Below, one piece after another: positions 35,704 through 47,131 of a DNA stretch of 64,000 bases (the first letter of the stretch is position 1; the number at the start of each line of letters is the position of its first letter). Source of the DNA: Evernia prunastri (Eukaryota; Ascomycota; Lecanoromycetes; Lecanorales; Parmeliaceae); the NCBI GenBank assembly GCA_003184365.1, contig NKYR01000037.1, positions 248,001 through 312,000 of the forward strand, written 5' to 3'. A program made the translations under genes and the position numbers. The notes beneath the pieces were generated by a model. The model worked only from the letters and a program-made list of their open reading frames with translations. It was not told the DNA's origin and searched no databases.

Positions 35704-36109
35704 GGACTAGCGTTCCTGCAGAAGTGAATCTGACGATAGGTCTAGAACTAATTACGTTCAGCAACTGACAGTCGATCAGTGGGCGGCGTAATTAAATGGT
35801 CAATGTTGTAGAATATGGAGTCTCTTGGATTTTTCTGTCCAGACGCTACGAGGCTTGGCCAAATCGAAGTTAGCGGCTCCTGGACCTCGAGCTGGACCCT
35901 TGTCTGGACCCCTAAAGCTAAAAGCACACTGGCGTAGAGTAAAGTAAACACAGCGCATCCCCATATTATTCCTCCGCCATCAACATCAATCCATTGATCT
36001 TCCACATCTCACAATTTTCACTCAATCCGACTCTTCGTTATTTATAACCGATCAGCTTATCTGTCAGTCATCAAAAACTCAGAACCGCATCATCAAATCT
36101 CTCAATTCA
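35704..36109. promoter_or_regulatory. shared divergent promoter region
   Basis: A 406-bp interval between the start codons of the helicase (minus) and the micro-protein (plus). No clear TATA box near either start. A coding role for the 85-codon minus-strand frame inside is not supported. Confidence 0.4.
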
Positions 36110-36343
36110 ATGGCACCAGCCAAACAGGTAAGTTTTTGCGCGCCCTTTCGATCCAGTCGCCTCTCACATAGCTTTGCCACCACTCTTTTAAGCAATCACT
36201 AAATCTTCCTCCGCACTGTATAGACCCCTCTCGAGAAGGCCCACGTCGTGCGCGCGGAGAAGAAGAAGACGCGCGAGGCCATCAAAGCCAAACGTCTCGC
36301 CGCGTTGAAAAAAGCGCGTGATGCGAAAGCGAAGGCGAAATGA
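36110..36343 (+). CDS. 45-residue basic micro-protein, spliced
   Basis: An 18-bp first exon (MAPAKQ, 36110-36127) is followed by GTAAGT, a 96-bp intron with a CACTAAAT branch, and TAG before exon 2 (36224-36343). The product has 45 aa. After TPLEKAHVVRAEKKK it is almost only K, R, A and E (TREAIKAKRLAALKKARD, ending AKAKAK) and should be one long amphipathic basic helix. Length, charge and the canonical splice suggest a small nucleolar, ribosome-associated or nucleic-acid-binding protein, but I do not recognise a named family. The exon 2 codons are GC-rich at third positions, unlike the flanks. Confidence 0.6.
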
Positions 36344-38438
36344 TATAGGGGATGTGGAGGACGAAGCATGGAGGGAGCGGACGGACGATCAGGGTGTGGA
36401 GAGGGTTGCCTCATTTACTCGCAGCAGATGGCGTTGGCAGTGGTGGACATCTTAAAGGAAGCCAGCAATGTTGAGCTGTGCTTCGAGCGTGATTGGAACT
36501 CGCAAATTGCTCTTTGCTGTCATCAATAATGTCACTGGCATGACTACGCCTTCAAAGGGTGTCTAAGCTTTCACGCAGGGGTTGTGAAATGGAGTTTTGC
36601 TGGCAGAAGCGAATTGATACCCCAACAACATATCATCTGTCTTCATGTCAATAAGACGTCTTCCTCTCTACAGTGATGTTCATGACCGTGCTTGTCTCCA
36701 TGGCTTACAACGTCTTAGACGGCGACACTGCGTCCTTGACCCAGAGCACAGGCATCGTATCGCGAAATGCTTGCCCGTGTTTGGTCGATCATGGCAGGAC
36801 CTAACACCTCCAGTGCGCGAGTAGTTCTGCTACGATATATGTTCTGTTTGGCTTGGGGACTTGGACATGCAATGAATTGTCCTGCGATGATTTGAGTCAG
36901 GTCACTCACTAGAGGATGCTCGACGGTACTTTGCCATACAAGCTACGACTCAACATTCTTCTCGCACTTTACATGTGCGGATGACCTCGCGGTCCTAGCT
37001 AATAATTAGTTGTATCTAGACGCAATGCATATCCCATGGGTAGACGAATCCCGCAAACCTAGGAATGACTCTTATTCTCCGCAACATCGTCTCATTGGCT
37101 GATTGACGCGTATACCGGAGTACGTGAGCGAAAATAGAGCTCTGTTTGCCGAAAACCTATGCTGATCATTTTGAGAGTTCCATGATTTCGGTATCATCTC
37201 ACTGTGGCGGCCTTTTCGAGATCTAGAGAAGAAAGTTCCTGGTATTGACGTTATGGAATTGTTCTTCATCGATCCATCTACAAAATAAGCCTTTCAACCC
37301 ACGCGTTCCGCGCCGTCTCTTTAGCAGGGATCACAGTCCATGATGATGGGGGAATCGACCTCGAAAAGAACATGACGTTCTTAACATTGATATGCTTGCG
37401 GACGAGTCTTGAGCTATGGATGTGATAGACATAAGCTTCGATACATTGAATGCCACCTTCTTTATTCAGATACGCGCGACCTGTCACTGGAACGCTGGTA
37501 GAGCATTTGACCATACTCAGTAAAGCAGAGGTGAGCGATGCACCCATGCTCAACCACGAAAACCTGAACGAACCACTACCTATGCAAGGATCTCTGCACC
37601 ACATTCCTTGCTTAATAGATGGTTGATCAGCTTCTACCCCGTGTTTTCGAAAGAGCGACGGTTTGATCTTGTAATGAAATTAAAGCAATCGCTATTGACA
37701 TGCTTATGTGCTCTGCAGAGCTATTTCGGATCAGGAGAGTAATTATAGTCTTTTGGTATTGGTGAGGACTCGATCTCACGGTCTGACCTTGCCAAGGCGC
37801 ACAATGTGAATGGTATTGCGTGCCTGTCTTTGCTGTATTCGAGCTCCACGAGCGTATGCGACCATTTGTGCTTTCCAGCTTCGGGAGGATAAAGCCACGC
37901 CTGCGCTGATGCGACAGCTTTACTGCTGTTAGCAATTTCGACGACTAAGTTTTGCAACCATAACAAACATTGCAGCTCCACGGGTAGGAGAAATGCCGCT
38001 CTGGCTGTGGCGTGTGAACGAGAGTCAACCTATTTGATGGGAAAATGTATCCATAGAGGACCGATGTACAACAGTATCGATTGACTCGGTGAGCAAACTG
38101 AAAGGGAAAAATGTGTTTTATCGGAGCAACAAAGGAACTAAGGTATATACCGGCATCTTAGCAGCAGACCTCAGCAAATCCCGTAAGCTGGATATCTGCT
38201 GTTTCGAATTGTTTAATCCTGACTCGAAATGGGATCAATCGAAAAGCTGTTCTCCCACTACCTCGGTCATCGCTCAACGGACGTAAGACATCGCGAAGCA
38301 CTACTTACCTTCACAAGCTTACTCGCTCCTGATGTAGTCGCTTCCTACAAGCACACAAAGGAGGCACCAGACACCTGGGACAGGCTAAATCCACTAAATC
38401 CACGCGACTGATCACCTGAGCCCCGAGGCTCTTATGGC
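36344..38438. other. 2.1 kb without a supported gene
   Basis: Two minus-strand frames, 37721-37981 (VVEIANSSKAVASAQAW, HTLVELEYSKDRHAIPF) and 37278-37604 (VPVTGRAYLNKEGGIQC), look protein-like and might be exons of one unrecognised gene or remnant. I cannot join them convincingly. Confidence 0.35.
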
Positions 38439-39374
38439 TCATTGCTTCGCACCCCAATCGAATAACACCTTGTCATAAAAACTCGCCGGTTGACCGGCAT
38501 GATATCTGGTTCTCAGCTCATCGTACCAACCTTTATCATATATACTCCAGAAGACATTGTGTGCGTGGCGGTAGTGAGCGTAAAGCCACTTCATGCCGTC
38601 CACACCGTGTACTTGACATTCGAGGCTATAATTCTGGTTCACAAAGTTTGAGGGGTTAGCAAGGCGAGGGTCAAATGACCGTTGGCTTCTCATCTTCGTT
38701 TCTCTTATCTGACAGCGGAAAATTATCTTTCTTTACATGGTCATCATGTTCCATTACCGTAACGCTGCTCGCCTAGGGGTTTATTGATCGCTTCTCGCCA
38801 TCAACAGACAGGTCCGGCCACATCCTGAAAGCCTCGACAACCCACTCCACGAACTTCGAAACCTGGCTCATAGGTCTGGCGACGTCTTGGACAAGGTTAT
38901 CCTTCTCCAAGCCACTCTCATGGGGGCCGTGGTACTTGACTTTGGTTCCTGAGACGGTATCAAAGAGCCAGAGCAGGACGTAGATGAATGGTCTACCCAA
39001 GTATGTGAAGATCTGGCGACCAGTCTGAAAAGCGCCGCGGTCGTAGCGGAAGGGGTAGTCTCGGACAGGTACGATCCCTTTCACCTTCTCCAATTGTGGA
39101 TACACTCCAGGATGTTTACTCGAACTTTCAAGGTTCAATATACGCTTGACGTGCAAGTAGAACAATTCGTCGCGTGCTTGCGCAAGTGTCAAGATCGCTG
39201 CGTTGAGTTCATGTAATTAGATGAAGCAAGCAGTAACCGCAGCTCCTCGGGTCTTCGAGAAGACGGTGCCGTCGATAATGTTGCTAGTGTCGATAGTGGT
39301 TTTGCGAGAAGAGTGGGTACGGCATGGTAGACCGCCAGATGATATTGGTGTAAGTATTCCTGCGGCGATTGCAT
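38439..39374 (-). pseudogene. 5'-truncated delta(24)-sterol reductase-like (DHCR24/FAD-oxidoreductase) remnant
   Basis: The minus strand carries the C-terminal half of a DHCR24-type FAD-dependent reductase: NIIDGTVFSKTRG, ELFYLHVKRIL, VRDYPFRYDRGAFQTGRQIF, LGRPF, KVKYHGPHESGLEKDNLVQD, then after a gap GVDGMKWLYAHYRHAHNVFW and DKGWYDELRTRYHAG. The FAD-binding (PCMH) N-terminal half is absent. The segments lie in different frames, with stops near 39216-39218 and 38773-38775, and the conserved stretch between WP and the GVWG-like motif is missing. The family acts on sterol side chains or related substrates with FAD; this copy cannot encode a working enzyme. Outer limits approximate. Confidence 0.75.
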
Positions 39375-40072
39375 TGAGTGTTTTGTTGTGATCGTCTATT
39401 TTTCTACAACAGTATCTTCAGTAGGATTGAGACGCGGTATCAGTTGCCCCAAAAGTTAGAGAAGGCGGCCCGAATAATGTAGCACGCTAAGAGGTAGCTT
39501 GCTCCCTCGCTTAAACTTGGCATGTTTAGGCGAGGGCCTGCTTCTTCTCTTTTCAGCGCATGTCTTGGACGCAACCTCATCGTATGTTGTACTCATATCA
39601 ATCAACCAATCCAGGCTTTCGCACGTTTTACTTATTTGATGATATATCAATATCTTTCACAAACACTAATAATTGCATGCAAATCCGTATGTCAGGTTCG
39701 ATACCGATTTCCGCAATTTCTCTGATGTGTCGAGTTGCCGCCCGAATTGATAGCGTTCAATTGTCTTTGGCATTGACTCAAGAATCTGCATTATCTCCCG
39801 CTCTCCTGCGTTTGTCTGCATCAGCAGCACGCAATGTGCTCTTTATGGACCTCCTTTGTGTATCAACGAACAAAGAGTCTCAAAATTAAATTTCCTTGTT
39901 GTGGTATCGTGGAACTGTGATTGTGTAGCACAAAGCAACTGAGCTCGAGTGTCTACATTCCCCGGCTTCCCGACCGTTGCAACACCCTCAACTCCGCTAT
40001 CATCTTCGAGTTCCCTCGCAAAAGGCCATCGCGAGAATCATCCCGGCTACCCTACCAGACAAGAAAATCGAA
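39375..40072. other. intergenic
   Basis: Short frames only; nothing recognised. Confidence 0.4.
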
Positions 40073-40421
40073 ATGAACTCCAACCTCAACCTCGAAGGTC
40101 AATGCAACGAGCTCGGGATAAGCTCTATCAATTTGAATGCCGAAAGCCAGGCCCAAGATAAGTCTTCCCTCTCTTACTACCGATTTTTCTATCTAGGAAA
40201 AGCAGTCTCCGAATTTTACTGCAAAGCCTGCAAGAACGGCTTGGGTCACATAGCCCCGGACAAATGCGATCGGTGCAGACCGTTTGCCGAAAATTTGCAA
40301 TCTTCGAATCGCAAAGTGATAGGATATACTCAGGTTCCGAATGGGATCATGGTGGGTGAGTATCTGGTCTGGGAAAGCTGACTGAATTTACTTAGCATGC
40401 AAAGACGGTAATTATTGGTAA
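40073..40421 (+). CDS. small putative zinc-binding protein (two C-x2-C)
   Basis: Two exons (40073-40355, 40396-40421; 309 bp) give 102 aa, MNSNLNLEGQCNELG to ACKDGNYW. The intron is 40 bp with a GTGAGT donor and GCTGAC branch; 40 bp is at the short end for fungi. The core FYCKACKNGLGHIAPDKCDRC has two C-x2-C pairs spaced like a zinc ribbon. A further aromatic/cysteine tail (VACKDGNYW) could complete it. A GTAAGT right after the last codons would, if spliced, still end at a stop, so the C-terminus is the same. Unknown family; see 41194-41457 for a similar small protein. Confidence 0.5.
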
Positions 40422-41193
40422 GTGCTTGGTGTCGACGACCTGAGATTCCTTTCTGAACGTCTTCACAGGTAGTTGACTGCAGCTACATAAACATGTCGCG
40501 AGACAGATCAATGATCATTGCAATTACTACTGACCGAATTGGTTCTTACTAACTTTCACTCTGTCTCCATGATCCTTTATTGTTACCCAAACTGTCGCCT
40601 GACTGAGTCGGGATCATTGCGCAGGCTCCTTCTTCCTCCTGATTGAAGCATTATTAGCTCAAAGCGTGATATCATGCTTTGTTCTCCCTTTGGACCTTTC
40701 ATGCTTGGACCGGACGCCACGGTTTACAGCCTTTGACAAACCATAATGGCAAACCTCGTGCGCCTTTGTCCCATGCAAGTAAATCCCTTGTCTCTGCGCC
40801 AAAGAATGCTTATTGTGTTATTGATCGCTTTCTTCTCACAGGCGCCCAACATAAGCATAGAGGTTTGCCCTCGAAGTCCTGTTTTCCAGAATATTCATCT
40901 GTCCACTGTAGAACTTCAGCGTGTATATCAACGTTCATTCCTTTCTTAAGACATTCTTCAATTGCCTTCACTACCTCTCCTACTGCGCCTAGTATCCGCT
41001 GCCTGCGACGTGACAACCACATCACTTTCCCTCAAAGCGAATATCATAATCTCATCAATTGCTTTCAAGTCGCTCCTAATCGCGCCTGCCATCCATTGCC
41101 TGTACCGCAGGCCTTTTGACCTGAAGTCAAACCGAACATCATCTCCACAATTGACACCACCAGCAACTTCCTACCTCCCCACACAGAAAGATC
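40422..41193. other. intergenic
   Basis: Between the two small C-x2-C genes; a 146-codon plus-strand frame (40679-41119) has no family resemblance and is left out. Confidence 0.4.
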
Positions 41194-41457
41194 ATGGGCC
41201 ACCGCGCTTCATGGCAAAACGAAGATCAAGCCCTTGGCCCCCAAAAGATCGCACCCAAACCCTACCTCTCCGTCTTTCCTTCCACAGCGCCATCCGAGCG
41301 GCCGATGGAGATCATCTTCTACTGCGGCCACTGCGGCACCAATCTACCCCACGGACCTCCAGTGACCTGCACCGTATGCGGAGCATATCGGCAGTCGCCG
41401 GCGCACAATACACAGCCGAGATTCCATGATTCGCAATTACCCGCGAGGATGGGTTAG
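41194..41457 (+). CDS. small putative zinc-binding protein (two C-x2-C)
   Basis: Single-exon frame of 87 aa, MGHRASWQNEDQALG to QLPARMG. Its centre FYCGHCGTNLPHGPPVTC followed by TVCG has two C-x2-C pairs with 13 residues between them, a zinc-ribbon/rubredoxin-like knuckle arrangement. The rest is polar and short. It resembles the neighbour at 40073 in layout (FYC-x2-C ... C-x2-C) although the sequences differ. Real gene likely, function unknown. Confidence 0.5.
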   Translation: MGHRASWQNEDQALGPQKIAPKPYLSVFPSTAPSERPMEIIFYCGHCGTNLPHGPPVTCTVCGAYRQSPAHNTQPRFHDSQLPARMG

Positions 41458-42848
41458 CGAGGAGCAGCACGAAGGAATGGGAGGCTGAGGATTTGGGTAG
41501 GATGTACACAGGCGAGGTCACTTCACGGTAGCAGGCTGTACATAGCAGCGAATCAGAATGCCCGGAGCCGGTTACCGGACCAAAATCTGCGTGCTCGATG
41601 CGCAGGAATATGGTCACCACGCTCCTAATAGGAGCGAGTACATAGCGAAGAAAAAAGCAAGACTTTGTCTCGGACTCAAAAATTCGTCGCGGAAATCAGA
41701 CAATGCATTTATACCTGTAGACACAACGCTCGGTCAAATGCCCTTAGAATTGATATTGCCTGAGAATTTGATTCATCGATATTGTTCTTCTCGAAGTACA
41801 TTCTAATGTCCACTTTCAAACCTAGCGTGATCTGGATGCGCTGTTAATGACTGTCGGTTTCCTCTCATGCATGCTCACAAAACACATAAATAATGGCTGG
41901 GGCCTAGCAACCCCAGGGCAAATAGAGGGCTGAACAGGCATGTTCTCGTGCCCCAGCGCTACCAAACTTCCGTGCTTTTGCTTGATCTAAAGTACTTAGA
42001 TAGACATGGACTGGTGGGACAAACCAACAAATTACTCTGCAAAAATGAAATCGAATAGAGAGCAAAAATCGTGGATGGAAGGCTCGATGCTCGATCATAC
42101 GCTCATCTCTAGTCATCAGGCTAGCAGATTTCAAACTTCGCTACCCAAAGCTTCTGAAGGTGTGGTATCGTTTCAAGAAGGAGCCTTCATGCTGCAGAAA
42201 ATGGAGCCAGGGATTGAGACTATCAACTACCAATGCTATCCCCACATGCTTACACCATAGAGTAATCAGTCCTCGGGGGAACCAGAGCTTTGGCTCTCAT
42301 CGTCCTGGGTCTGGAGCAGCGATGGCAGGTCTCGCTGTGTAACTCCTCGCAACCGGAGAACACCGTGATGGACAGGATAATCCAATTGATAGCATAACGG
42401 ATCAATATAATGCCTGTCGACAGTCTGAATACGAGTAGACTCAATGACGGCTCTCGATATAACGAGATATGTGAATGACTGGAGCAAGCTGAGTTGAGGT
42501 AGCATTTTGGACGCTAGGGACAGTCACGCTAGCCCAAGTTAGGCAAATAAAAAAACAGTTCATTCATAAGAGTGAGTCTCGGTTCTTCTCCCATCCTGTT
42601 GACAGAGACCTAGAGACCACTTATCGTGTATTGTTTTACCCTATCGCTTTCTCTCAAAGGGGACTGTTGACTTAAGGCACAACACAATCAATGTTATTTT
42701 GCTGTGTCATTCTTTGTGAACTTTAACACAAAGGACGGCTGGCCACTCCTCCTCTAAGATTCAGCTGTTGATCGCCCCCAATTCAAAACCGCAGAAAGAC
42801 CACTACTTACCCCATCCTCAGCCAGCGTACGACAACCATCAACCAATC
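41458..42848. other. intergenic
   Basis: No supported gene; several frames of 60-85 codons on both strands. Confidence 0.4.
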
Positions 42849-43748
42849 ATGTCAGTCCTTGGAGTCCACCTTAGCCCCGTACATGGCTTCTCCAAGACTT
42901 CTCAACCCTCCATCACGCTCCTGAAGGGCCTTGGCGTCAAAGGCGATTGCCATCTTGGCAAAACCACTCAGCATCTCTGGCGATTGAAGTCTCACGCATC
43001 AGAACCCAACCTACGCTAGGTGCACCTGATCCAGTCAGAGCTATTCGAAGAGCCAGACTTCCATGGAGAAGATGGGGTCCGCATCCAGCCTGGACAAATG
43101 GGCGAAAACGTTACCACTACCGGGATCGATCTCCTAGCATTGAGCAATGGCACAAAGCTTCATTTCGTGGAGAAGAAGCATACGCAGGCTGATTTCGACG
43201 GCCAAAAATCGCGCAGCTTCCAGGAGTTCAAATCTTTCTTCTTCGTATACCTCGTCAACAGCTTATTGATGGAGGTTCTATTCACGACCATAGGTAACCG
43301 AACATCCTGGTATCGAATAACTCAAATTATCAGCGACTCTCTGCAAGAGTCTTTCTTTGTCTTTATGGTTGGTTCTTGGCCTGTCACTGTCTTGGGGGCC
43401 TTCTTGTTGCCTCTAGGCTTAATGATCGGCCTACGTTCGATAGTGTCGCGTACTATAACCTGCCTCAACCTCGTCTTGCTAAGCTTCCGGTGGTATACGA
43501 AGATGGACTACCTCGGAGAGCACGCAATCGTTACAGTCACAGGTTTGAGACATCCTTGCAAGAAGGTGGAGGCGTTCCGGCCAGGTTTGCAGGGGAAGTG
43601 CGTTGTGCGCGGCGGCGAAAATAATCGCATTCTGAAGAGGAAAGCCGGGGTGATGGCTGTAGTGACAAGAGCGGGTACTGTTACACCGGACATGACAATC
43701 ATAATTGAGCCGCCTCTGTGGTTCAAGGAGATGCCGGTTCTGCATTGA
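42849..43748 (+). pseudogene. MOSC-domain protein gene with in-frame stop and insertion
   Basis: The start MSVLGVHLSPVHGFSK, the segment GVKGDCHLG and SEPNLR are the N-terminus of a small fungal MOSC-domain protein. Directly after NLR comes TAG (43017-43019), where relatives have glutamine, and the same frame resumes VHLIQSELFEEPDFHG, GQMGENVTTTGIDLLALSNGTKLHF. The conserved C-terminal part, HAIVTVTGLRHPCKKVEAFRPGL (with the MOSC cysteine) to AGVMAVVTRAGTVTPDM, appears only after about 310 bp of extra, open but unrelated sequence with hydrophobic runs (43190-43510). MOSC domains carry sulphur or bind molybdenum cofactor. With one stop and an insertion this copy looks inactivated; readthrough or an unrecognised intron in the insert cannot be excluded. 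Confidence 0.7.
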
Positions 43749-44973
43749 GCGTGGATATCTGGTCTTTGGTGGAGGATACCAGAAGGGTAGTCCTCAAAGA
43801 GAGGAAGAGAAGAGAGCAGTGAGAGCCTTGGCAAAATTCGTGAGTCAAATGATAAGAGATAATTGTCAAAGCAATGGTCGGACATGGGACTTGTCTCTTA
43901 CATGATATGTGTTATTTTCGATAGTACCACCAAGAGTGTCTTCGTTCTCCCCGTCTTGTTCGGTCTTGGAAGTTGATGCGCATTCTTCCGGGGCCCACTG
44001 TCCTTGCTCTGAGATTTCAAGTAACCGTCCGAAAGGGTTGACTGCGACGTTTAGAGGCTCGGTAATATCAACATCCGCGGCGTCTACCCGTATAGAACCC
44101 AAGCCTTTGGCCTTGAGAATCTGTAATTTATTGACTTTGTGAATCTTCAACATGCACACGCGCCGGTTGATTCGGACTACACGTTCTGGACCGAAGACCA
44201 TTTCATAGCGTATAGACAGAGAAACATGGCATGCATTGGAAGGAAGATTTGGAGTGATAAGCCTAAAGAAAAGCGAGGCACGTCAAGCCGGCAGGATATC
44301 GCAGCCGTTGACATTTATTGGACGATCAGTTCTTTATGTCGGTACAGTAGAGTCAGGGAAGAAGAAGCCAAATACATGATGCAAGGGTTGATTGATTCGC
44401 GGAATTGGAAAGGAAGTGAATGCTTTACGCGGCTTCCTCGGCTTCCACGGCTGCTTTGAAAAGGCTCTCACGGTCCTGGTAAGCCGGACCTTGTAGAATA
44501 AGTGCATACATGCACCATGATATTCTACAGCAGCAGTCAGTAGCTTGATACTTTTCCATATTCTATAAGGAGCATCAAGGTTTATAGCGCTGACACTCTG
44601 CGTTGGAATGATGATGTTTCTCCCTTGATCGAAGGATTTTTTTTAGCGTCACCAGCCTCCCGCATTTTAGCCGGCCACCTCATTGACGCACCAGACGGCT
44701 ACACAACCTTGCTGCCCAATTCCCAGCAATTCCCATCATGCTGTTACACCTTTTGTCCAATTCACCATCTGATTCTTCATGTACAATTCTACCTTCTATT
44801 TCACGTTGCTCACTTGAATTCCAGTCGTCACGTAAATAAGTGTTTATGTCATTTGCGCGGTTACTCGGTCTTGACAGCAAGCGCTTCCTCAAGGCACGGT
44901 TGTTGCACGCAGAAGGGACCTGCAGTTTGCAGCTCAGCTCTTTACCTCCTCACCTCTCTTGACCTTAGGCACC
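43749..44973. other. intergenic
   Basis: A 111-codon minus-strand frame (43866-44201; MLKIHKVNKLQILKAKGLGS) is protein-like but has no family and no splice support; otherwise nothing. Confidence 0.35.
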
Positions 44974-45714
44974 ATGCCTCCCGTCCAACCATCATCCGCA
45001 GCACCACTATCGCTACTACGACATCCTCTCGAACTCCGCTCTCTTTTATCACCACTCCACCACCTTGCCCCACGCCTCCCATCACCAGACACCCCTCTCC
45101 TACCGACCGCGACGACACCACTATCTCGTACACTCGCATCTCTACTCCGACGGCAGACCACAGTCACGACGACTGCCAACCCTATCATTCCAGCCACCTA
45201 CAGCGGACTCAACTCCGGTCCCGCACCGGGCTCGATAGTCGGCATCGTTTTCGGCTCCGTAGGTGCCTTCCTGCTCATCCTCTGGCTCATATACACATGC
45301 TTCGGCCTAGGCGGCGGTGCTCAAGGTCGTTCGTCGATCATAGAAGAAGAAGTGATTCGCCGGCGTTCCCGGTCGCCTCCCCGCAGAGCGCCCTCAGCAC
45401 GACGGTCCTCTCTACGGAGAACAGCATCCAGTGTTTCACAAAGTGAAGTCGTCATGGAAGAGGTTCGGCGAGGACGTACGCCAACGCCGCCGCCGCCGCG
45501 GAGAAGTTCAAGTCGGAGGGAAACCGTTATTGTGGAAGAAACCATAAGGAGAGCGCCTCCTCCAGCACCGAGAGAAGATGAATTTGTGGAGGTCATTGAA
45601 GAACATGATGAGCCATCGCCGCGGAGGAGTAAGAAGTCTACAGAATTTAGGCATATCGACCCGCTCTCTTTCGGTGGCGGAGATTCGAAAGTGAGAAGGG
45701 TGTCTAGGAGATGA
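44974..45714 (+). CDS. single-pass membrane protein with Arg/Ser-Pro cytosolic tail
   Basis: 246 aa from the ATG of MPPVQPSSAAPL. After a proline/leucine-rich N-terminal third there is IPATYSGLNSGPAPGSIVG and one transmembrane helix (IVFGSVGAFLLILWLIYTCF). The C-terminal 140 residues are charged: RRRSRSPPRRAPSARR, then EVVMEEVRRGRTPTPPPPRR and IVIEE/EVIEEHDEP motifs. The Y-x-G-L-N-S-G-P-A-P-G-x-x-x-G-x-V/I-x-G-S-x-G motif before the helix is one I recall from conserved uncharacterised Pezizomycotina membrane proteins. Possible sensor or scaffold at the plasma membrane; function unknown. Confidence 0.7.
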   Translation: MPPVQPSSAAPLSLLRHPLELRSLLSPLHHLAPRLPSPDTPLLPTATTPLSRTLASLLRRQTTVTTTANPIIPATYSGLNSGPAPGSIVGIVFGSVGAFLLILWLIYTCFGLGGGAQGRSSIIEEEVIRRRSRSPPRRAPSARRSSLRRTASSVSQSEVVMEEVRRGRTPTPPPPRRSSSRRETVIVEETIRRAPPPAPREDEFVEVIEEHDEPSPRRSKKSTEFRHIDPLSFGGGDSKVRRVSRR

Positions 45715-46615
45715 AAAGGTCAGATGTTTGCGGGGAACAAAGAATACAATCATCACGCCTCTAAAGATACTCTACGAAGACTCGGGGCGACGGCGCGTCT
45801 CTACGACTTGCAATACAGCGCTTCGCCCAGACTCAAGATTTAGGGAAAAGCCATACCCGGATCTTGAGACACGGCCACCGTAAGTCAGGGGCAGACTGGT
45901 TGGATGACAGCTTCGGGGCAGTGAATTGAAGGAAACAAGATGCAAACAGGGAGATCTCCCAGGCGTTCAAGATATCCAAATGCACAATAGTGGACCGGAT
46001 ATGGCTTGTGTCATGATTCCAGCGATGCTTTAGCGACATTTGTCTTCGTCTTGTTACATTGAAGCACAGAGGAACTGATTCTACTCGAATGGTCAAGCAG
46101 ATTCTCAAGAGTCATTGGTCGATGTTTGTAGAATTCTTTTCATAGAATTGCTTGATTCACCAACTCTGCTTAATCGGAGCGAATGAAGCAGTCGAATGCT
46201 CAACCTTAGCCAAAGTACAAAAGTACTGTTTAAGTTATGTTCAAACGAAAGTAATTCTCATTCCTGATGTTCAAATAGATCTTCGCATCAAAAGCGTTCA
46301 TCGTTCTGGCGCCTTCTCCGCCACCCGCCTGCCGGATACCGAGAGCTCCGCCACAACCACAGATCAACTGACGCGGCTGTGAGATTCTACACTTTTCACC
46401 GAACAGCTTCACTTTTCCTTCAACCACTTTCCTTTTTTCCTAAACACCCAGTCCATCTCCTTCTACCGATTACACAAATCTCTTCCGCGAACGCTCACTT
46501 CCCATCTACAACCTCGCTCCGAATACCCCGCATCGCCACCTTGTACCCTCCTCTCGTCGAAGACATCCCAAACCCAACACCAACCTCCAACCCTCCCACT
46601 CCCAAAAACAATACG
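45715..46615. other. intergenic
   Basis: Nothing recognised. The 46380-46615 stretch is CT-rich, a typical fungal 5' leader of the next gene. Confidence 0.4.
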
Positions 46616-47026
46616 ATGTCGAACAAATACCCCCCGCCCGCCTACCCTCCGCCCGCCCACACAGACGCGGGCCCCTACCCGCCTTCCCAGCCACAGCAGC
46701 AACAAGACTACTTCGGCGCCCCCGTCCCCTACCAATACAACAACGGCGCCCCGCCGAACCAAGTCGGATACGCCAACCAAGACCGCGGCTACGGCGGCGG
46801 CCCACCGCAAGGCTACGGCTACCCTCCGCAGCAGCAGGGCGGCTACGGATACGGGGGCGGATACCCGCCGCAAGGTGGGGGGGGAGGGATGTACTACCAG
46901 CAGGCGGGGGCGCCGCAGGGGTACTACGCGGACGGGAGGGGGGGCAGGTCCGGGGCCGGGGAGGGCATCTGCGCGGCGGTGATGGCGAGTTTGGCGTGTT
47001 GTTGCTGTTTGGACTTTTTGATCTAG
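46616..47026 (+). CDS. CYSTM-type protein with Pro/Gly/Tyr/Gln-rich N-terminus
   Basis: 136 aa from the ATG of MSNKYPPPAYPPPAHTD. The body is a low-complexity P/Y/G/Q region with units like GYGYPPQQQGG. The end (EGICAAVMASLACCCCLDFLI) is the cysteine-rich transmembrane (CYSTM) module: a short hydrophobic helix with four consecutive cysteines, shared by stress-tolerance proteins of fungi and plants and probably palmitoylated or metal-binding at the membrane. The frame extends upstream, but this ATG follows a CT-rich leader and starts the typical N-terminus. Confidence 0.8.
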   Translation: MSNKYPPPAYPPPAHTDAGPYPPSQPQQQQDYFGAPVPYQYNNGAPPNQVGYANQDRGYGGGPPQGYGYPPQQQGGYGYGGGYPPQGGGGGMYYQQAGAPQGYYADGRGGRSGAGEGICAAVMASLACCCCLDFLI

Positions 47027-47095
47027 GTGGTTGGTTGATGATTGGAGGGGGAGGGGGGGGTTTTCGCGAGAGGCGGACGAGAAAAGAGGGACGAG

Positions 47096-47131
<36 letters not shown>

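Noticed and set aside
44625..45446. 273-codon plus-strand frame overlapping the single-pass membrane protein
   Set aside because: Overlaps the better-supported frame at 44974-45714 and has low-complexity T/S/H/R composition without a domain.
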